NCBI GenBank assembly: GCA_040004775.1
Contig: JBDUAD010000110.1
Coordinates: 1 to 8,556, forward strand
Length of the DNA stretch: 8,556 nucleotides
Direction: 5' to 3'
Source of the DNA: JALZBL01 sp040004775
Lineage (GTDB): Bacteria; Actinomycetota; Actinomycetes; Mycobacteriales; Jatrophihabitantaceae
The notes beneath the pieces are model-generated. The model made no database searches, was not told where the DNA came from, and saw only the letters and a list, made by a program, of their open reading frames with translations. Below, piece after piece: positions 5,447 to 8,556 of the stretch. Within the stretch, counting starts at the first letter, position 1. The number at the start of each line of letters is the position of its first letter. The translations under genes were made by a program, and so were the position numbers.

Positions 5447-6637
5447 ATGAGCCTCGCGCAGCGCTTCGAGCGCCGCCTGGAGGGTGTCGTCGGCTCGGCC
5501 TTCGCCCGCGTGTTCAAGGGCCAGGTGGAGCCGGTGGAGATCGGCACCGCCCTGCAGCGCGAGGCCACCGACAAGAAGGCGGTGATGGGCGGCGGCCAGG
5601 TGTTCGCACCCAACCGCTACCGCGTCAGCCTGAGTACCAGTGACTACGAGCGGCTCTCGCCCTGGGAGCAGCAGCTGTGCAACTCCCTAGCCGAGCTGGT
5701 TCAGGATCACCTCGACGAGCGCAACCTGGTCACCGTCGGGGACATCGAGGTCTACCTGCACCACGACGATTCGCTGCACACCGGAGTCTTCGGTGTGGCT
5801 TCGCGGATGGAGGCCGACGCTCCGCCGAGGCGGCGGCCGTACGACTCTTTGTCGCTGCCGGTGGTGCCCGGCCAGCCGCCGGGACAGTACGAGCATCCCT
5901 TCGGAGCACCGCCGGCGCCGCCGACCGCATCGCCGGGCGGGCCGGCCTTCGACCCGTACGGCAACCCCGACCCGGCCTACGCCGGCGATCGTGCGTACGC
6001 CGGGAGCCAGTACCCGCCCGACCCGTACGCCCAGGCAAGGAACCCAGCGGATCCGTACGCGGCGCCCGGGAACTACCCGGCCGGGGCCGGTCAGTACGGA
6101 TATCCGGGCGCGCCGGCTCCGGCCTCCCCTCGCGGTCCTTCGCCTGCACCGCCCGCCGGCTACCCGAGCGCCCCCGGCGACGCCGGTGGGTATCCCGCCG
6201 GCGGGTATCCGCCCGGCTCCTACCCGCCTTATCCCGGCGCCCCCGGCTACCCCTCGCCCGGCTACCCCGGTGGCGGCTACGGCCAGCAGCAGTCGCCGCC
6301 TCAGTACGCCCAGCCGGCGCCTCCAGCGGCCCCACCGTCCCCGCCGAAGGTCCGGGCCGCCCTCGCCGTCGACGGCTCCGACCGCCAGCTCACGCTGCGC
6401 CCGGGCAGCAACGTCATCGGCCGGGGTCAGGACTGTGACCTGCAGCTGCTCGACCAGGGAGTGTCGCGTCGGCACGTCGACGTGCAGTTCGACGGCCAGT
6501 ACGCGGTGGCCTACGACCTGGGCTCCACCAACGGCACGACCGTCAACGGTCATGACGTGGCCAGCCAGCAGCTGCAGCACGGCGACGTTATCCGCGTCGG
6601 CCACACGCGACTGGTGTTCCAGCAGGACGCCGGATGA
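5447..6637 (+). CDS. fhaA: FhaA: FHA-domain protein of the cell-wall kinase cluster
   Basis: A 396-residue protein with three parts. Residues 1-123 are the FhaA N-terminal domain (DUF3662), opening with MSLAQRFERRLEGVVGSAFA. Residues 124-302 are a low-complexity linker rich in Pro, Tyr, Gly and Ala, with repeated DPYA and GYP/YPG motifs. Residues 303-396 are a C-terminal FHA domain with the phosphothreonine-binding signatures VIGRG (Arg326), VSRRH (Ser340, His343) and GSTNGT (Asn362). In mycobacteria FhaA binds phosphorylated proteins such as the MviN/MurJ pseudokinase domain and helps control peptidoglycan synthesis at the poles and septum; the same role is inferred here. The ATG at 5447 follows AGGAAAGG and AGGA sequences and starts the conserved domain; the open frame further upstream is not coding-like. 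It is the first gene of the fhaA-fhaB-pstP run, 110 bp before fhaB. Confidence 0.95.
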   Translation: MSLAQRFERRLEGVVGSAFARVFKGQVEPVEIGTALQREATDKKAVMGGGQVFAPNRYRVSLSTSDYERLSPWEQQLCNSLAELVQDHLDERNLVTVGDIEVYLHHDDSLHTGVFGVASRMEADAPPRRRPYDSLSLPVVPGQPPGQYEHPFGAPPAPPTASPGGPAFDPYGNPDPAYAGDRAYAGSQYPPDPYAQARNPADPYAAPGNYPAGAGQYGYPGAPAPASPRGPSPAPPAGYPSAPGDAGGYPAGGYPPGSYPPYPGAPGYPSPGYPGGGYGQQQSPPQYAQPAPPAAPPSPPKVRAALAVDGSDRQLTLRPGSNVIGRGQDCDLQLLDQGVSRRHVDVQFDGQYAVAYDLGSTNGTTVNGHDVASQQLQHGDVIRVGHTRLVFQQDAG

Positions 6638-6706
6638 TCTGTCCCCGAGGACGGTGCGTCGGGTGGACCGGCCGCCGCGCGGCTCGGCGCACGGATCCCC
6701 GGTGAA

Positions 6707-6720
6707 CCTCCCGCCGGAGG
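6707..6720 (+). promoter_or_regulatory. Hairpin masking the first Shine-Dalgarno upstream of fhaB
   Basis: CCTCC-CGCC-GGAGG forms a perfect 5-bp GC-rich stem, in which the GGAGG is the Shine-Dalgarno of the mini-ORF at 6725. The second GGAGG copy (6739-6743), which serves fhaB, has no CCTCC directly before it but could pair with the same CCTCC instead. Two mutually exclusive RNA pairings are therefore possible. Confidence 0.35.
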
Positions 6721-6751
6721 CGTCGTGAGCACCCCGCCGGAGGCGTCGTGA
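6710..6751 (+). repeat. 19-bp direct repeat duplicating the fhaB initiation region
   Basis: CCCGCCGGAGGCGTCGTGA occurs at 6710-6728 and again at 6733-6751, a period of 23 bp. Each copy contains a GGAGG Shine-Dalgarno, a 4-base spacer and a GTG start. Because 23 is not a multiple of 3, the two starts are in different frames. The perfect identity suggests a recent tandem duplication or selection. Confidence 0.85.
6725..6751 (+). CDS. 8-codon mini-ORF coupled to fhaB
   Basis: GTG at 6725 with its own GGAGG opens the frame MSTPPEAS, which stops at TGA 6749-6751. That stop overlaps the fhaB GTG (6748-6750) in a GTGA arrangement. A ribosome finishing this frame would be placed on the fhaB start. 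The peptide is probably meaningless in itself; the likely role, if any, is translational coupling. It may also be a by-product of the 23-bp duplication. Confidence 0.35.
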   Translation: MSTPPEAS

Positions 6752-7218
6752 ATTCCGCGCTGGCCATCCAGCTGATGCGCTTCTCCTTCCTGGTGCTGCT
6801 GTGGTTGTTCGTCTACGGCGCGATCCGGGTCGTCCGTAGCGACCTACGCACGGCCGGGCAGAACCGGCTGGCTCTGCCGCCGCCCACCCGTCGTCGTCGC
6901 AAGGCGCCACCTCCTCCGCCCGGGCGCCGCGGCCCCTCGTACCTGGTCGTCACGGAGGGTGGTCTGGCCGGAACCCGCATCCCGCTGACGGGAGCGCCTG
7001 TGCTCATCGGCCGGGCCGACGACTCGACGCTCGTTCTCGCCGACGACTATGTGAGCACGCGTCACGCCCGCATCAGCCAGCAGGACAACGTCTGGTACCT
7101 CGACGACCTCGGCTCGACGAACGGCACCTACCTGGGCCAGATGCGGGTGACCGGCCCGGTACCGCTGGAGGCCGGCGTGCCGGCTCGGATCGGCAAGACC
7201 GTGCTCGAGCTGCGATGA
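6748..7218 (+). CDS. fhaB: FhaB (FipA-type) membrane-anchored FHA protein
   Basis: A 156-residue protein. Residues 12-27 (FSFLVLLWLFVYGAIR) form a single membrane helix near the N terminus, so the rest lies in the cytoplasm. A basic, proline-rich linker (about 40-62) leads to a C-terminal FHA domain with LIGRA (Arg89), VSTRHARI (Ser103, Arg105, His106) and GSTNGTYLG (Asn125). Length and layout match actinobacterial FhaB. In M. tuberculosis FhaB/FipA is phosphorylated by PknA and supports FtsZ-linked cell division, so an adaptor role between kinase signalling and division is inferred. The GTG at 6748 has a clear GGAGG four bases upstream and matches the family start. It lies in one operon with fhaA and pstP, 25 bp before the latter. 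Confidence 0.94.
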   Translation: MNSALAIQLMRFSFLVLLWLFVYGAIRVVRSDLRTAGQNRLALPPPTRRRRKAPPPPPGRRGPSYLVVTEGGLAGTRIPLTGAPVLIGRADDSTLVLADDYVSTRHARISQQDNVWYLDDLGSTNGTYLGQMRVTGPVPLEAGVPARIGKTVLELR

Positions 7219-7243
7219 GGGCCTCGACGAAGCGGCTGGCGCG

Positions 7244-8556
7244 GTGAGCCTGAGCCTGCGCTACGCGGTCCGTTCGGACAAGGGCCTCGTCCGGCGCAAC
7301 AACGAGGACTCGGTGTATGCCGGCCCCCGGCTGCTCGCCATCGCCGACGGCATGGGCGGGCACGCCGGGGGCGAGGTCGCCAGCAAGGTCGTCATCGGCG
7401 CGGTGGAATTCCTGGACGAGGACCGCCACGTCGACGACGTCATGACCTCGTTGCGCGAGGCGGTGGAGGACGCCAACGACAGCCTGTCCCTGCAGGTCCA
7501 GCGCAACGCCAACCTCGAGGGGATGGGGACCACGCTCACCGCCTTGCGCTTCTCGGGCACGAAGGTCGGGCTGGTCCACGTCGGTGATTCACGGGCCTAC
7601 TTGCTGCGCAACGGTCACCTGGCCCAGATCACCCACGACGACACCTACGTGCAGTCCCTGGTCGACACCGGTCGCCTCACCCCGGACGAGGCGATGACCC
7701 ATCCGCGCAAGTCGGTGATCCTGCGCGCCCTCAACGGCGCGGCGGTCGATCCCGACATCTCCATCCGCGAGGCTCGCGCCGGCGACCGCTACCTGCTGTG
7801 CAGTGACGGGCTGACCGACGTCCTGCGGGCCGACACCGTGCTCGAGGCGCTGGCCCCGGGCGATCCGCAGGAGGCGGCCGACCGGTTGGTCGCCCTGGCC
7901 CTGCGCGGGGGCGGCCCCGACAACGTCACCGTCATCGTGGCCGACGTGGTCGAGGGCGACGGCGACGAGGTCCCGGTGATCGCCGGGGCGGTCGTGGACC
8001 CGAGCGAGGACACCGCTGACGACGAGAGTCCGGCCGCCCGCGCCGCCGGCCTGGGTTCGCGCCGACCGGTCCGGCGGACCGGCAGGACCCGGGAACGGCG
8101 CTGGCCGCGAACCATCGTTCCGGCGCTGATCGCCGCGGTGCTGGTCGTGGCGGCATTGGGCACGTGGAGCTGGACCCAGCGCCAGTACTACGTCGGGCGC
8201 TCCGGTGACCTCGTCGCGGTGTTCAAGGGCGTGAACACCGCGTTCGGGCCACTGCGCTTCTACAGCGTGGTCGAGCAAAGCGAGCTGCACATGATCGACC
8301 TCGAGCCGGCGGCCCGGTCACAGGTCGAAGCCGGCATCACCGCCAGCAGCCGGACCGACGCCGAGACCATCCTCGGCCGCTTGCGCGAGAGCAATCTGTT
8401 GCCGGTGTGCGTCGCCGCGGTCGCGCCGACCTCACATCCCACCCCCACTCCGACACCGACGGCCACCAAGACCCCGACGGCATCCAAGACCCCGACGGCG
8501 CCCAAGACCCCGACGGCGCCCAAGACCCCGACGGCGCCCAAGACCCCGACGGCGCC
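7244..8556 (+). CDS. pstP: PstP: PP2C Ser/Thr protein phosphatase (3' end outside window)
   Basis: The frame runs from GTG 7244 to the window edge, giving 437 codons without a stop. Residues 1-235 form a PP2C phosphatase that dephosphorylates PknA/PknB-type kinases and their targets. Metal-site motifs are RNNEDS (18-23), ADGMGGHAGGEVAS (Asp35), GMGTTLTAL, HVGDSRAYLLRNG, LLCSDGLTDVL (Asp188) and GGGPDNVTV (Asp226). A charged linker (236-288) leads to a membrane helix at about 290-306. The extracellular part (311-394) precedes a Thr/Pro/Lys repeat tail starting at about residue 396. The catalytic domain and helix match mycobacterial PstP (about 514 residues in total). The GTG is the only start that keeps the conserved N terminus; its Shine-Dalgarno is weak, so coupling to fhaB is likely. 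The repeat tail is unusual, and its length and what follows are unknown here. Confidence 0.95.
   Translation, partial: MSLSLRYAVRSDKGLVRRNNEDSVYAGPRLLAIADGMGGHAGGEVASKVVIGAVEFLDEDRHVDDVMTSLREAVEDANDSLSLQVQRNANLEGMGTTLTALRFSGTKVGLVHVGDSRAYLLRNGHLAQITHDDTYVQSLVDTGRLTPDEAMTHPRKSVILRALNGAAVDPDISIREARAGDRYLLCSDGLTDVLRADTVLEALAPGDPQEAADRLVALALRGGGPDNVTVIVADVVEGDGDEVPVIAGAVVDPSEDTADDESPAARAAGLGSRRPVRRTGRTRERRWPRTIVPALIAAVLVVAALGTWSWTQRQYYVGRSGDLVAVFKGVNTAFGPLRFYSVVEQSELHMIDLEPAARSQVEAGITASSRTDAETILGRLRESNLLPVCVAAVAPTSHPTPTPTPTATKTPTASKTPTAPKTPTAPKTPTAPKTPTA
8468..8556 (+). repeat. 18-bp tandem repeat encoding KTPTAP in pstP
   Basis: Units start at 8468, 8486, 8504, 8522 and 8540, each AAGACCCCGACGGCGCCC or a close variant; the first unit ends in GCATCC, giving KTPTAS. 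The last is cut at 17 of 18 bases by the window edge. Just before it is a shorter imperfect run of CCNAC-type codons (PTPTPTAT). The units keep the reading frame and are identical at the DNA level in the later copies, indicating recent expansion. Confidence 0.93.

Noticed and set aside
6671..6683. GCCGC-CGC-GCGGC hairpin as a terminator between fhaA and fhaB
   Set aside because: The stem is pure G/C with a 3-base loop and no T-tract, and such sequences are common by chance at this GC content. A terminator within a conserved operon is also unlikely.
5687..6910. 407-codon open frame on the minus strand opposite fhaA
   Set aside because: It is the mirror of the GC-rich, Pro/Gly-coding fhaA linker and FHA region. 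It is low-complexity Arg/Gly/Val sequence with no domain, while the plus strand has clear FhaA motifs.
8260..8541. Minus-strand frame with repeated GVLGAV
   Set aside because: It is only the reverse reading of the pstP 18-bp repeat.
8468..8556. CRISPR array
   Set aside because: The repeats are contiguous 18-bp units without spacers and stay in frame in pstP.

Overview
The window is high-GC actinobacterial DNA. The strongest evidence is the right-hand third, which holds tRNA-Leu(CAG), fhaA, fhaB and the start of pstP in the order known from the cell-division and cell-wall kinase cluster of Mycobacterium tuberculosis and many other actinobacteria. There the cluster continues into rodA, pbpA, pknA and pknB. 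Codon use is strongly G/C in third positions, several genes start with GTG, and two promoters look leaderless. I cannot name the genus from sequence alone.

Left part (1-2117). A likely remnant of a membrane-protein 3' end (27-224, minus) lies beyond a two-gene minus-strand operon. The operon encodes a small DUF3072 protein (1018-1236) and a C39-like cysteine peptidase-fold protein (316-1005). An F420-type luciferase-like oxidoreductase (1335-2117, plus) is divergent from it. The ~100-bp divergent region carries a near-consensus actinobacterial LexA box and a probable leaderless promoter.

Middle (2133-5261). An AAA/archaeal-type ATPase with a probable C-terminal winged helix (2133-3263, minus) is divergent from an HD-domain phosphohydrolase-like gene (3393-3989, plus). 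Between them is a striking operator of four GTACGG half-sites, followed by a 12-bp tandem repeat encoding a 14-residue mini-ORF that overlaps the HD start codon. A NAD kinase homologue (4067-5113, minus) lies just downstream of tRNA-Leu(CAG) and is probably co-transcribed with it.

Right part (5262-8556). fhaA encodes an FhaA N-terminal domain, a Pro/Tyr/Gly-rich linker and an FHA domain. fhaB encodes one membrane helix and an FHA domain. pstP encodes a PP2C phosphatase, a membrane helix and an extracellular tail; it is cut by the window edge inside an 18-bp tandem repeat. These three products read and erase Ser/Thr phosphorylation by PknA/PknB-type kinases at the membrane. The fhaB start is preceded by a duplicated Shine-Dalgarno/start-codon cassette that creates an 8-codon mini-ORF ending exactly on the fhaB GTG.

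I do not see a clearly new multi-gene system. The best candidates for undescribed biology are the ATPase/HD divergent module with its operator, the duplicated initiation region of fhaB, and the DUF3072/peptidase operon with the LexA-like box.
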